A stretch of DNA of 64,000 nt from contig NC_030677.2 of the NCBI RefSeq assembly GCF_000004195.4, forward strand, positions 57,294,222 to 57,358,221, written 5' to 3'. The notes below the pieces were generated by a model. The model was not told the DNA's origin. It searched no databases and worked only from the letters and a program-made list of their open reading frames with translations. Positions 12,129-24,413 of the stretch are shown in pieces. Each line of letters starts with the position of its first letter. Position 1 is the first letter of the stretch. A program made the position numbers and the translations under genes. Source of the stretch: Xenopus tropicalis. Lineage: Eukaryota; Chordata; Amphibia; Anura; Pipidae.

Positions 12129-12796
12129 TTAAAGGGGCAGTATACCTCTTGTTCAACAATGATTAGGATTTGTTTTAAACATACTGTTTGCCTATTGTTT
12201 TTCGTTATTTGGGTGAAACTGGAAAGTAGAAGCTACTTCATTGCTAGGTAGATAATTAAATTGCAAGTATGCCAACCCCTTTCCATTTTGTTGTTAGCAG
12301 GAACACATTATGCAAGGGGGTTATCAGGTCTCTGGTAGTCTCATAAGCTTTATCAGTAGGTCTTTGTAAATACAGCCATAAGCACTTACAGTAATGCTGC
12401 ACTCTATAAAAAGAAACACATGATTTCTTGTTTCTTTTTTTGTAAACATGATGTTTCAGTGTCTGACTTTCTCTCTCAGAAACAGCCTTAATTCCTGGGG
12501 CCAGAGTCTGCTCAGTTCTCTCCCCCTCCCCTCTCCTGCTCCCCCCTCCCACCAGAATGCTAAGAACTCCCTCCCCCCTCCTTAAGGATGTGTGATCTCA
12601 GCTATAAATGCCAGAGACTGCATGAAGGAAGCTAACTAAAATGGCAGCTGCTATCTTAAGCAAACTAGGAAAGCTTTTAAAGCTGTTTATTCAGGTATGT
12701 TAATGGTTTCTGCAGAATAAATATATTGTTCTAGGTGGCACTAATGTGGCAAATCTATTGGCAGTAAAATCCAAAATGACTTTCCTTCTCCTTTAA
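12129..12796 (+). mobile_element. T2-type MITE, possibly composite
   Basis: The left end is TTAAAGGGGCAGTATACC and the right end is CTTTCCTTCTCCTTTAA. The two ends differ, so this may be two T2 elements fused or one inside another. The block with GATGTTTCAGTGTCTGAC is shared with the copy at 44482. Confidence 0.75.
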
Positions 12797-13716
12797 GTAA
12801 CAAACATGGAGTATCTTCATGGTCCCTGTTTGCCCTGTTTAGCACAAGATTAAGTTGGTAAGGTATAAAGTAAGTTCTATTTATTGAACTTATGTTAAAC
12901 AAGGTGGCATACTGTCTTTTTAGAAGACTTTGCTACCGCAGTAGCTATAACCTATAGCCCTTTAGATATTGGTGAACTAAAACTCCCAGATGCACCTAAC
13001 AGCTGAATCTTGCTATTTATGCAGATTTGTATGATTCTTGTCCCCAAAAAGTCCAACATCTGCAGTTTACAGTTAAGAATAGCTGTAGTTGTGCTCGATT
13101 TTCCGAAACACAGCAGCAAAGCGCCACGTGTCCCTTTCGTCTCATTGCCACTTTCTAATGGTAATGTATTACTCAGGGATGCTATGCAAAATTATGCTTT
13201 CTGCAAACAGAGCATGAATCTCTTCAGAAGATGTTCTTTGTTCTGTTAACATAAAGTGATTTGTGATCTTATAAGTGCCACTGTTTACATGCAACAGCTC
13301 ATGTCTTCATATCAAGTATTATAATAATTCTGCCTTTGTAGTTGATGTCCTCAGGGTGCCTGTGCATTTTTTAGATGATTTAGATGGAAGAAAAGCAATC
13401 AGAATAGCTGCCTCTGCATGACCCTTTATGCCTGAATGGATGCTAGGCAATCAAGTGAGAACCTTATGACTGGTAATTGGACCGGCTGACTAGGGACCTC
13501 CTATTATTAAAGTGTTACTTAGCCCGACTGCCACCACTTCAACAACAACAGAACAGGGCAATGGCATATTAAATGTGGGGGCACCAGAGTGACCGGATAA
13601 GATTTGTTGAAAATACCTACTTGCTCTCCAAGATACACCTGAAAGACCAGCCTGAAGGTTAAGCAAGGAAAAAGAAAACACTTGTTTGCTATTCTAACTA
13701 TTTTTGGAACAGCACT
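12797..13716. other. Intronic stretch, no gene seen
   Basis: There is a short AACTAAAACTCCCAGATGC remnant near 12974. No coding motif is seen. Confidence 0.5.
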
Positions 13717-13854
13717 ATATCTTTTGGCACTTTGCCTTTTATTAAGCCACAATGTTTATCTTCCTGACAAAGTAAGGGGTTGTCCCCCGGAAAAGTTAAA
13801 TGTACTGCACAAGTCAGCCCGTGGCTTAAATAAAGGCAAAGTGCCAAAAGATAT
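13717..13854. repeat. Inverted repeat with 34-bp arms
   Basis: The arms 13717-13750 and 13821-13854 are complementary except at about two positions. The core of the arm is GGCACTTTGCCTTTTATT and the loop is 70 nt. This looks like a short foldback transposon remnant. Confidence 0.75.
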
Positions 13855-14032
13855 ATGCGAGTGTCCTTTGAGATACTAGTAGCAGCTACTTGTGGCTACT
13901 AGAATAGACTGTAGGGCTGTGATTGGCTTTCTCCCTCCTACCTCCACCACCTTTCATGAAACACGGACAGGGACCATAGCAGATCTATAGGAAGCACCAA
14001 TGTTGGGGCCATATTTAAAGATAATTATATTT

Positions 14033-14426
14033 TTAAAGGGGATCTGTCACCCAGACATGAACCATCTGTCACCCAGACATAAACCATCCATACCTGTTTA
14101 TTTAAAAATCTGAGCTGTGATTTAAATATTTCCTGCCTGCCTTAGGCACAGCAATTACTTTCACTTTCCATTCAGTACTTCCTAGATGTCCCTGTACTAT
14201 TTTCAAGTCCCCTCCCTTCTCAATTCTTGTTTAACCTGTGCATGGACATGAACTTAAGGTCCCTCATATTGGTGCAAACACAAGATTTTTGGATGATACC
14301 GAACTCATTTTAAACTTGCAACTAAATACAACAAAATTAAACTATTTAGTGTAAGTAAAGTTTATTTTGCTCAACTAACATAATGGAAAAGAACTATTAT
14401 TTCTTAGAGTGACAGGTCCTCTTTAA
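14033..14426 (+). mobile_element. T2-type MITE, GGGGATCTGTCACCC family, copy 1
   Basis: TTAA borders both ends. The left end is TTAAAGGGGATCTGTCACCC and the right end is GTGACAGGTCCTCTTTAA. The interior TTACTTTCACTTTCCATTC and CTTCCTAGATGTC blocks are shared with the copy at 21238. Confidence 0.9.
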
Positions 14427-15854
14427 GCCCACAGTAAAACCAGCACCATATATTATTCATTATTGCCTACAAGATGGCAGGGCAATTTTCAGTTATGCTA
14501 TATGTCTCCTTTAATGTATTCTGCTTGGATTTAGTTTCTGAACCACCACAATAAATGCTAATTTGCTGCACTGTGACTTCACAAGTTTATAATGTCAGTA
14601 ACACTGCATTATGGATAAAGCTGAAGAAGTTAAGTTCACTATGAACTTTACTTCAGATGAAAATTATATGACAATATTTCCTTAATGTCTGTCATCTAAA
14701 AGAGATGTTTACATTTGTATTGCATGTAGTAATATCCTGATCTCTTACTTGTTATCTGTAAATACAGCCGTTTAAAATGTGTGCCCATTCAATGGCATTT
14801 GTGCATTCCCCCAAGCAGAATGCATGTGTTAATGAAGCCTATTTTTTTCTAAATAGCTTGTATTCACAGGCTGCACAGAACTGTCGAATGCAGGTAATAT
14901 ACATAAGTCATGTAACAATATAAGGATGTGCCTTTAATGCAGATACTCAATTATATTTTATTACTTTTTAATCGTTTGTCTTCTAGATAATTTGGCATGG
15001 GGGTGGGGATTTTAATAATTCTTGAAGCAATAATTATTGCAGTTTAATTGATATGGAATTGCTCCATTTGGTGAATACCGTAGAATTATACACTTTGGAG
15101 TTAAGTAGGTGTTCAAAAGGCCACTAATGAATATGAAATACCAAATTTCTCCATACAGACCTAGAGCTGAACTCACACCAATTTGAATTTGGTTTGAAGT
15201 TTTTTGAGCTATAAACGCCATCCTACTAATCATGCCAGGTCCAGTTTAATCTTCAGATTTGCCCTAACACCACTTTGGTAAATTCCCCCTTTGTGTCATG
15301 GGATCTATATTTCCTTTTGAGAACGATACCTGGAAGATGCAGGCAGTAATTCTTGTTCTTTTGATGGGGAAAACCTTTTACATTGAGTTAAGAGTTAAAG
15401 ATAGTTTTCACAGCTACACCCTGTAGGAAAAAGTTGCCACACCAGTTCAGAATCTGCAGTTCTCTTTTTAACTCCTTGCACATTTTCAACAGAGGTCAAC
15501 CTAGTTCAAGTTCTGCTCAGATGGCAGGAAAGGCACAGTAGCACTGCAATGAAATCATTTGTATAAATGTGAAAAAGTTTATATGCAACATTCTTTAAAA
15601 GTAAAAGCTTCATTGTCTTCTTATACTACACTGCAGTCAACCAGTTTCTATAGGTAAACCATTTTGCAATTTTCAGTTCTAGTTCTCTCATTAGTTAACA
15701 AAAAAAAATCTTTTAAAATCATTTTAAAATTCTCCTCCCAGACGACTGGCTTTAGCTACAGTTTATCAAGAGTCTGAATTAATTGCTAATTAGCTATGCA
15801 GTATATGGATTCAATATGTGGCCGGTGTTTAATGGGACTGAGGTGGCAAACTTA
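14427..15854. other. Intronic stretch, no gene seen
   Basis: No transposon ends are recognised. The 15770-15825 segment has clustered AATTAATTGCTAATTAGC-type sequence that could bind homeodomain factors, which is weak evidence. Confidence 0.45.
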
Positions 15855-16172
15855 GGCTAATGCCACATATATCGTATTCTTGGCAAGCCGAAAAATATTT
15901 GTTGAGGATACGCCCCTACGCTTGAACAAACGTCTACTTGTGCTTGCACCGGAAAGCATTAAATACACTCGGGTGAAGGCACATGTAGCATATTTCTGCC
16001 TGAAACTGCGCACATAAGCATTTTCAGACAGAAATACGCTACGTATGCCTACACCCGAGCGTATCCAGTGCTTCCCGCTGCAGGCACAAGTACACGTTTT
16101 TTCAAGCGTAGGGGTGTATTCTTGGCAATCGTTTTTCAGTTTGCAGAGAATATACTACTTGTAGCATTAGCC
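15855..16172. mobile_element. Foldback MITE, GGCTAATGC ends
   Basis: The ends GGCTAATGCCACAT and GTAGCATTAGCC are inverted, with TTA on the left and TAA on the right. Long internal arms pair: CGCCCCTACGCTTGA with TCAAGCGTAGGGGTG, and CAGGCAGAAATA-like with TATTTCTGTCTG-like sequence. It appears to be non-autonomous. Confidence 0.7.
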
Positions 16173-17818
16173 TAAGCCATAATGGAAACTTTTTTTTTTT
16201 TCTTTTTATAAATGTGAAGATCCCACACCAATCAAGAGCTCTAACAGACAAGTGTTTCTTCATGTGTTCCCCTGCAGTTGCTTTTTTATTCATTTCATGG
16301 CAAGGGAACGCATAAATTAATGGAGCCCTTTCTTTCCTTTCTTGCTTTACTCACTGCACCACACGGAATTGCAAACACAGGTAGAATGCATAATAAAGCA
16401 TCCGCAAGGGAACGTACGACATAGCCCTTGTCTGTAAGAGTCCTAAATCATATGGTAGGTAGAAAAATTGTTGCTTGATTTCCATTAACATCAAGGTTCG
16501 CATGTAAGTCAGTAGAAAACAGCTGAAGCGTGCAGCATTGTATCTAACAACACAGCCATCCACCTGTTGGGGAGATAATCAGACCCTGATGCATACTTAT
16601 GTCAAGGCTCATTAACCCTAGTGGGAAAAGATCTGCAACAAATCCCAGCCGTTTCAATGCCACATCTCTTCCCTGGAAATTCTCGTCTGTCAGTACTCAT
16701 GATGTGACTCGATCAAGCATCAATAATATCAGTAAACACCTGTATTTGTAAGAATTTGCATTCTCTATGCCTCTGAAGCCAGTCAGCAAATACAGCCAGA
16801 GAGTAAAATTCTATTCAGGCAAGATTTCTGTTTCTCTCCAGAGAGAGAGAGAGAGAGACAGAGAGAGAGAGAGAGGGGGGGGGGGAGAAAATACTTGCAA
16901 ATGGCAGCCTAAAATTAACATATTTGAAGCCTTTGAAGCAGTAAAAAGAACGTGTTATTGCTTATTCCAAAAATGAAAGCGAACATAGTAAGTATTTAAG
17001 TGTAAACATCTTCCCTATCACTTCCTGAACGAGCTGGGATGATGAAACAAATATAAACACTAGTCTGTCAAGGGTACATCAGTTTAATGCAATAAAAGCT
17101 TATTTCAGTTGGGGCTGTTTTTTTGTGCTTCATAAAAAGAACATGACAGGCAAATGGCTTGATAAATTTGCCTGAAATATTTAGTAGTTTGTCTTTTGTT
17201 CCCCAAGCATTCATGTGTATGTACAACCTAAGAGATTCCAAGATTAAAATATGACAGCGTTTTATCCTTAGGTCATTTAAATGCCATTGAGATGATACTT
17301 TGCTAAAATTATATTTGTGGTGTGTCAAACCAGTAGTGAAAAAGGGAGAAAGATAAATGGTGTATTTTAGATCCACTGAAATGCAAGTAATGGCCAAAAA
17401 TGTGATAGTAAAAACAATTGATCAGTGCTCTGGGAAATTCTACAAAGTAGTATAGTGATTAAATAGGACACAAAAACACAGGGTGAGTGTATACTTGTAC
17501 TAAACAATCTTTCTAAAGTCCAAAAAAGTGATGGTTGGTTTTTTTTAGTATAACAGTCCCCAAAAGCTGCAGTTTTGCCACACAAGAGATAATAAGTTTT
17601 ATCATGGCAGCCCTATCCATCTTTACAATGCATGTTTAAATTTACTGCACATTGTAAACTTCTAATCTAATTTATTACAAAATGTTTATTTTCTAATAAA
17701 TGGAAGCCTTGGAACATACTACAAATGCAAACTATAAGAATAACTGTCATGTCATCATGGGCTAACAATTTGAAAGGAATATTGTCATTATTAAAAAAAA
17801 AAAAACTGTATTTGTACC
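16173..17818. other. Intronic stretch with a GA microsatellite
   Basis: A (GA)n tract with a terminal G-run lies at 16840-16876. A T-run is at about 16189-16202. Fragments with GTAAGAGTCCTAAA near 16435 recur as GTAAGAGCCCTAAA near 7655. No gene is seen. Confidence 0.5.
16840..16876 (+). repeat. (GA)n microsatellite followed by poly-G
   Basis: GA repeats with one interruption (GACAGA) run into about ten G residues. Confidence 0.95.
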
Positions 17819-19276
17819 TTAAAGGGATACTGTCATGATTTTTATGGTGTACTTTTTATTTCTAAATTCGACTGTTTGCATAGCAAATAATTAACTTTAC
17901 AGATTAAAATGTTATTTTTGAACCAACAAATTTATTTTTTAGCTGTAATATTGATGTGTAGGCGCCATCTCAGTGCATTGTGCCTGAGTCTGAGCTTTCA
18001 GAAAGAGCCAGTGCTACACATTATTACTGCTTTCAGGTAACTTATTGACTTATTGTTTCTCCTACTCCCATGTAACTGGAGGAGTCCCAAGCCGGACTTG
18101 GATTTCTTACTAGTGAGTGCTATTCTGATATCTACTGGGAGCTGCTATTTTGCTAATGTAGGGACCCATAGGGTTAAATGGTCCCTATGGCTTTAAATCC
18201 CTACAGGTTCAGTTCCCTTAGTTGCTGGGCAGAAGGGAATGTATCTAAGTGAGTTCATTAACATGTGTGCTATTGGTTAGAAGGTATAGTGACCACATCC
18301 TGCCTGACTTTGGTATAGTGTTGGGAGAGGAGTGGCACCTTCCTGTTGTTTGCTTCCACCTTAGGGACAAGGTGGATGTGTGCTGAGAGCCCAGGGCATG
18401 GGCCCAGGCCCAGTGAAGTCGGGGAACAGGGCCCCGTGAATGAGGCATTAGATAGAGGCAGGTGTAGCTCCCTTTATAGTACACTCTAGGAGTGTAAGGC
18501 AGTTAGGGCTGAGCTAGAAAGAGCAGCATTGAGCTCCTGCATAGGATTTGCAGTTTTTCTGGAGATATTTCTCCCAGGCCACATTGCCTGTAGTGTAGGG
18601 ATCCAAGTGAATAGGGAATCAGGATAGAGAATTCCCTGAGGGATCCACTACAGGGTGTGTCGCAGAGGTGAAGGGAGATTCCTGCCAGTCTGTCCGCAGG
18701 AGAGTGTTAGTCTGAATATACACTCGGTATGTGTTGCATGTACCAATGGCCTCTGAAGCTGTATTGTGAGTAAACCCTGTGGATGTTCAATAAATACTTA
18801 TTACTTTGTTATTTGCAAGAACCTCTGGCGCCCTCTGTTTTCATTTTTCTGCATAGCAGCAAGAGAGGTGTAGTTGCACAACACCCTCACCTTCCTCTTC
18901 CACTTAGCGAAGGCCCATTCTGGGTAAGAGAGTACAGTGTAACCCATGTTCTACTGGTACTAGTCCGGGAAGGCAGCTATTGAGCTGAAATAGGTGTTAC
19001 ACTAACTTCCCATTGTTCTTCTGATCAGCTGATGGGGGGTTGTGCTTGCATCTCAGCAGTAAAGTGTGACTGAAGTTTATCAGAGCACAGGTCACATGGC
19101 TGTGGCACCCTGGGAAATAAAGAATATGGCTAGACCCATGTGAAATGTTAAAATTAAAAAAATCTATTTGTGCTTTTAAAAAATCGATTTCAATGCAAGA
19201 TTCTGCTGAAGAAGCTCTATTGACTGATGCATTTTGAGAAAAAAATATGTTTCCCACAACAGTATTATTCCTTTAA
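17819..19276 (+). mobile_element. T2-type MITE split by an LTR insertion
   Basis: The left end is TTAAAGGGATACTGTCATG at 17819. The right end is CAACAGTATTATTCCTTTAA, ending at 19276. The interior is interrupted at 18157-19001 by an LTR. Without that insert the MITE is about 610 bp. The right arm has the CTGATGCATTTTGAGAAAAA block I recall as typical of this frog family. Confidence 0.85.
18157..19001 (+). mobile_element. Solo LTR of a retrotransposon
   Basis: The 845-bp segment starts TGTAGGGACCC and ends GGTGTTACA, the usual TG...CA limits of an LTR. It is flanked by CTAA on both sides (18153-18156, 19002-19005). A polyadenylation signal AATAAA is at 18789-18794, followed by ACCTCTGGCGCCCTC. 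No gag or pol is present, so this is a solo LTR. The superfamily is unknown. Confidence 0.75.
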
Positions 19277-20067
19277 ACCAAAGTGCAAAGTAGTGCAGTT
19301 CTAGAAAATCGGGCTTTCCTTGTATTCACGTAACTGTCCAGTGTTCACACTGGAAAATATTGTGGTATCAGCCATTCAGCAATTAATTTGTGGATAATAA
19401 AAAAAATAAGGGTTCAACCTAGATCCAATTTTCCCTTTTGATTTTAGTTTTTTGGCAGTGTGTGCAAAAATTATGTTTTGTGTACCTTTTTAAAACACCA
19501 TATACACTTTTTAAAACCCAGAAAAGTGGATAGGTCAAAATATATACAAAATGATGTGTTTTCACACACAATTAGTTCAATCTAGTTACACCTTAAGCAA
19601 GGTTGACATGGGCAAACTGCAGAGCTCTAAGTTTAGGCCCCAACTATAGCTACAGGTCTCCCTCCATGGCCTGCCCACGTTCTTCTACCACCTGCCTATG
19701 TTCTTCTGCATTTGCCATCTCCATTCTGTTCATTCTTGGGAGGCTGTATTTGTCTTTTTTAGAAAAGCACAGTATTACAAAGTTTAAATTTTATATCATA
19801 CTGTTGCAGTTTTAACATGCTTTATTGGCTTTTAACAAGCTTTGCGTTTTCCACCTGCAGCTTATTTGAAACATATATTGAAAATGTCACTATTTGTAAG
19901 AAAGAATTGTATCAATGTATTGCTGAAGAAAAGCTAGTTTCATATTTAGGAGGCTCTGTCATATTATAAAAGTTTTATGTTTCTGTAAAGTTTACATTGT
20001 TCAGACTTTTCTGTTAAGCCTGAATCAGCAAATGCTGCTTGTGCTTAGTGTAGAGACTGCTGGACAC
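19277..20067. other. Intronic stretch, no gene seen
   Basis: AT-rich sequence without recognisable repeat ends or coding motifs. Confidence 0.5.
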
Positions 20068-20070
20068 TAA

Positions 20071-20530
20071 GGGGCTGATTTACTTACCCACGAACGGGTC
20101 GAATGGAGTCCGATTGCGTTTTTTTCGTAATGATCGGTACTTTGCGATTTTTTCGTATGTTTTGCGTATTTTTTCGGATTCTTTACGAATTTTTCGGATC
20201 CAATACGATTTTTGCGTAAAAACGCGAGTTTTCCTATCCATTACGAAAGTTGCGTAAAAAGTTGCGCAATTTGCGTAGCGTTTAAACTTACGCGAAAAGT
20301 TGCGCATTTTTCGCGTAAGTTTTAACGCTACGCAAAATGCGCAACTTTTTACGCAACTTTCGTAATGGATACGAAAAACTCGCGTTTTTACGCAAAAATC
20401 GTAATGGATCCGAAAAATTCGTACAGAATCCGAAAAAATCGCAAAACATACGAAAAAGTCGCAAAATATTCGTTTTCAAGTCGGAACTTTTCCAATTCGG
20501 GTCGGATTCGTGGGTTAGTAAATCAGCCCC
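20071..20530 (+). mobile_element. Palindromic Harbinger-like MITE, GGGGCTGATTTACT family, copy A
   Basis: It is flanked by TAA on both sides (20068-20070, 20531-20533). The left end is GGGGCTGATTTACTTACCC and the right end is GGGTTAGTAAATCAGCCCC. Almost the whole 460 bp folds back; the centre is around CTTACGCGAAAAGTTGCG. CpG-containing TTTTTCG/CGAAAA motifs are dense, unlike surrounding introns. Frames crossing it look lysine and arginine rich but are not genes. Confidence 0.9.
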
Positions 20531-20819
20531 TAAGTTATTTGGGGCAGTTTTCCCACAGTGTTTTTCTTGCTAAAAATGCCCCAGATGGTGATTTCTGATT
20601 TTGCTAGATTATGTATGACCAGTGGCTAAAGTGACAGAATGATATTAAGCAAGCTCCTTATAATTTAAGCCTGTCTAGCACTACAAAAACTGTGTAAAAC
20701 TGTGCTAATGTCTCAAAAACCCAGACATAGTTTTTAATTTTTTTTTTTAACTTGCCATGTTATTCACTTACCTGAAAGCTACTGAAATGCTATTAAAAAA
20801 AAATCCGATGGTCCAGCTG

Positions 20820-21149
20820 GTCCTCTGTCCGCAGCTTTTGAATCTAAGTCCCACGCCGCCGCCATCTTCTTTCTTTTCTTCCTGCTTCCTGGATCGCCAC
20901 CCCTGCAATAAAAAAACGCTTACCTTTACACCAATCGGCGACAGGACCTGCGCTGCCCTTTCTTGCTTCAGTGTGCGATGACGTCATTGCGCACACGTCG
21001 GCGCTCAGGAACAGAGACAGTCGGGTTTGTCTCACAGTCGTGTCCAGGACAAGGGCTTTCTGGAGAAAATGATCCACATGAGTAATAGGTATGTTTGTAG
21101 GTAGAATCATATAATTAAAAGTATTATTTTGCTGTCACTATCACTTTAA
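20820..21149 (-). mobile_element. T2-like element remnant with TTAAAGTGA end
   Basis: The right end reads GCTGTCACTATCACTTTAA, i.e. TTAAAGTGATAGTGACAGC on the other strand. It carries a GC-rich block (20840-21030) with CACGCCGCCGCC and CGCACACGTCGGCGC. No clear opposite end is visible. Confidence 0.55.
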
Positions 21150-21237
21150 AATAGAAAACTAATGTAAATTGTAAAAGTGCTCAGATACCCATTCTAAACA
21201 ATTCATTTTTTTGGATCCCCTTCATGCCCACTAACTT

Positions 21238-21739
21238 TTAAAGGGGACCTGTCACCCAGACATAAAAAGTGTATAATAAATGTTACTTTCAAATTAAACA
21301 TGAAACCCCAAATCCTTTTTTTATTAACAGATCTGTACTCATTATAAAGCTATTTAAAAGTCCCAGCTGTCAATTATATATTGTCTGCTCCTCTATGCCT
21401 TTGCCATAGAGGCAGGGTAGACAATTCCTTTCACTTTCCATTCAGCATTTCCTAGATGTCACTGCAGTCCTCACTTCCCCCCTCCTTCCTCACCATCTAA
21501 CTGTGTACCCTGTGCATAGACATGGCCCCCCATTCTGGCACATAAACAAGATTTTGGGATGATACAAAACTTGCCTTAACAACATTGCCTGCAAAATGGC
21601 ACCTACCTGCTGGCTGTGATTGTAAATTCCAAGACTGAAGTCAACAAGATTGAAATAATTTATATAGTGTAAGAAGTGAAGTTTATTTTACCTGACACGG
21701 TAGAAAAGATTTTGGAATTATTTCTTAGGGTGACTTTAA
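21238..21739 (+). mobile_element. T2-type MITE, GGGGACCTGTCACCC family, copy 2
   Basis: The left end is TTAAAGGGGACCTGTCACCC. The right end GGGTGACTTTAA lacks about eight bases compared with copy 1 but keeps TTAA. The interior is clearly related to 14033-14426. Confidence 0.85.
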
Positions 21740-22360
21740 AGCAATTTGAAGCAATTTACAGTGCTGGGAGAATTAGGAGGAGTAGCCATCAGTGGCATGT
21801 GGTCCTTTTAATTATTAGCCTAATATTGCATTGCATGAAAGATTGCATGAAGATAAGAATGCTAAATAGTCAGATGAAACCCCCAGTTTAAAAAGTATTA
21901 TTGAAAGTGTAGCTCCCGCTTCCGAATGGAAATTTGTTAAAGAGCCCTACACAACACAAAAACCTAATCCCTAATATACCTTTCAAATAATACGTAATAT
22001 GCCTAATATCCTTCAAAAAGTATGAATAAATTATATGCCGAAATCAAGCTAAAAAAATCCGTTCCTCTCTTTATGCATCATTTGATGCATTGCACTGTAA
22101 TGGTCCTTCCTTTATTGGCATTAATTGTGCTGGGAATTGTGGGATTTTGAGGATGCAGGATGAATGCAGGCTGAGGACAATCAGCTATTGTTACATTTTA
22201 TTTGAGTCACAAAGTAGTCAGCCAGATCAGCAAGAGAATTGGCGGCTAGGCTTAGGTAACTGTTCCAAATCATATTATTTCATTAAAACTCTTGAAAAGG
22301 CTGCATATTTTTGATTTGATGTATATTACAAAGTTGTAGTACATACTACAGCATGTACTG
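21740..22360. other. Intronic stretch, no gene seen
   Basis: No recognisable element or coding motif. Confidence 0.5.
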
Positions 22361-22500
22361 TATTGGGTGTATTTAGTAACATTGAAGACAAACATCACCA
22401 GTGATCTTGTAGGTGGCCATTCAAATCTAATTGCTAATTGGTTGCTATAGGTAACATCACCAGTGATGTTTGTCTCCAGTGTTAATAAATATGCCCAATA
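22361..22500. mobile_element. Short MITE, TATTGGG(T/C)(G/A)TATTTA ends
   Basis: The ends TATTGGGTGTATTTAGTAAC and GTTAATAAATATGCCCAATA are inverted. The arms continue as GACAAACATCACC and its inverse. It shares the CATCACCAGTGAT and AATTGGTTGCTATAGG blocks with elements at 10536 and 52896. Confidence 0.8.
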
Positions 22501-24212
22501 GTGTACATAAGAATTTGCCTTAGGGTCATGTTATCAAGCAGCTAAATGGGGGCAATCAGTCAAGTCAGAGCAACCAAACTGTGTTAGTGTTTCAAAAAAA
22601 ATGGCAAAGTAGACCTTGAGACAAATGCACATATTGGGTCTCTTATTCAGAACCAAGATGTTTCTTTTTATATATGTACTATTTGCACCTTTTTTTCCAT
22701 TTGTGATGGCTTTGCTTAATAATAAGACAGGACCTTGTACTTGATATTAGGTAGCATCAATTAATCTTGCATAGCAATCCTGTTGGTTTTAATAAATGTT
22801 TACATGTTTTTAGTAGCACTAAGGCATGGTTCTTCAAATTACGGCACCCCCCCCCCCCCACCCTGAGAATTCCAGATATGAGTAACCCCCCTGAAAAGTA
22901 CCTCAGTAAATGGTATCTACTGAATAGTGTAGGGATTACTCAGCTTTCTCTTTTTACTTCACGCATTCTGACCATGCCATTCCGTGTAGTCATTTGTATG
23001 ACAGTGTACAGTAAGTTTACATGTGAGTGTGCTGATTTATTATATTTAGATGGAAACATATCCTCAGGGGGCCTGTTACTGCCATTACAAGTAACAAAAT
23101 ATGTCTCTTGAACTTTAATCATCCTGCACTCCTGGGTCCTGTGACTTAACTGGGGGCTTTCGACATCTTACCTTTTGTCGCCCTCATCTAGCAGATTGAA
23201 TCAGTTACCTGTAATCGGTAACGATAAGCCACAAATCACCAATTGTGTGAAACTAAAGGTTACAGAAATCTCAATTTTCTGTGTTAATACTTATACACTA
23301 AGCAATTTTATTTTAATTTCCTCTTACATGACTCATTAACGCAGACAGTGACTGTGGGCAGCAGTGTGATGTACAGGAGCACGTGCCGCCTTATTACTGC
23401 TTATCATTTACATGGACTTTGGCTGGCTGGGTGCCACTGAAGAGCACAAACCACAGCGAGTACCTCATTTTTTAATGCCACTTGTTTCTTAGCAGGGTAG
23501 TGCTGTCTTGTAATATATTCCAGTAACCATGCGAGCTCTTTTATCTGATGCTCAGTAGGTAGTTACAGTAGAGTTATTATCTCTGCCTGGTCAAAGGATC
23601 CATACAGAATGTGTTCTTGTTTTATCATACTCTGTGAAGCACACATTCAGTCTCCCTCCACAAATGAGGATACACCAGTCAGGCTGTTTTTGTGCATCCC
23701 ATTCGTAATGTTAGAAAATGGGCAGGTGGCATTATCATCTACTTTTTACTTTGCACAGGCAGCAAACATGTGACTAAACCAGGACAGTAACCAGGACAGT
23801 AACACACATGTTTATATAGATAATTCCTTGGTACACTAAACACAGTATTTCAGTGTATGTTTTCTTTTTACTTATATAGAGCTACTTGTGTGTGCAGTGC
23901 TGTCTAAATTAAAAAGATTATTAAAATTTACTTTATTCTGATATTTTAAATACTGGACATTAAAACAAAGTTCTGAATAAAGAGTTTTTAGGTATAGTGA
24001 ATATGCTCTATATTGTATTATTTACCATTTGGGGGTTATTTATCGAAGACAGAGTTTGTGTTTTTCTCAGTTTGACAAAAAAACGAGAATGTGCGTATTC
24101 ACTTATTTTATGAAATCTCAAATAGTCAGGATTTATTAAAAATGTGAAGAGCTGACAGAAAACCACAGTTCTATAGAAGTCAAAGGGAATTGTCTGTAAT
24201 GACTTTACAGCC
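22501..24212. other. Intronic stretch, no gene seen
   Basis: A poly-C run is at about 22850-22860. A direct repeat AACCAGGACAGT lies near 23777-23803. Positions 23340-23480 are GC-richer and lack repeat signs. No exon is recognised. Confidence 0.5.
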
Positions 24213-24413
24213 CCTATGCTGGTAAAAGCCTCTTCCTGTGCCTGCACCCGGAGCCATTGAGCTGACCTGGGCGCAGGCACACAGAGCAGATTTTAGAGCC
24301 AAAACAAGCAAATATGCATTTCAGAGCCAAAATCTACCCCATGTAACTGCACTCAGGCTGACACAGTAGTTCCTGGTGCAGGCACAGAGAAAGGCTGATG
24401 CCAGCATAAGGAC
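24213..24413. repeat. Imperfect inverted repeat
   Basis: CCTATGCTGGTAAAAGCCTC and TTCCTGTGCCTGCACC on the left pair with GGTGCAGGCACAGAGAAAGG and CTGATGCCAGCATAAGG on the right. This looks like a diverged foldback MITE. Confidence 0.6.

Noticed and set aside
16767..16976. Open frame with an RERERDRERERG tract
   Set aside because: The charged tract is the translation of the (GA)n microsatellite.
18783..18983. Short open frame inside the LTR
   Set aside because: It lies after the polyadenylation signal and has no gag or other retroviral motif.
20080..20598. Lysine- and arginine-rich open frames on both strands
   Set aside because: They read through the palindromic MITE; the same peptides appear at 35051-35323 in the second copy.
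20840..21030. GC-rich block that might be a promoter or exon
   Set aside because: It lies within a T2-like element ending in CTATCACTTTAA, and no splice-flanked frame with a known motif is visible.
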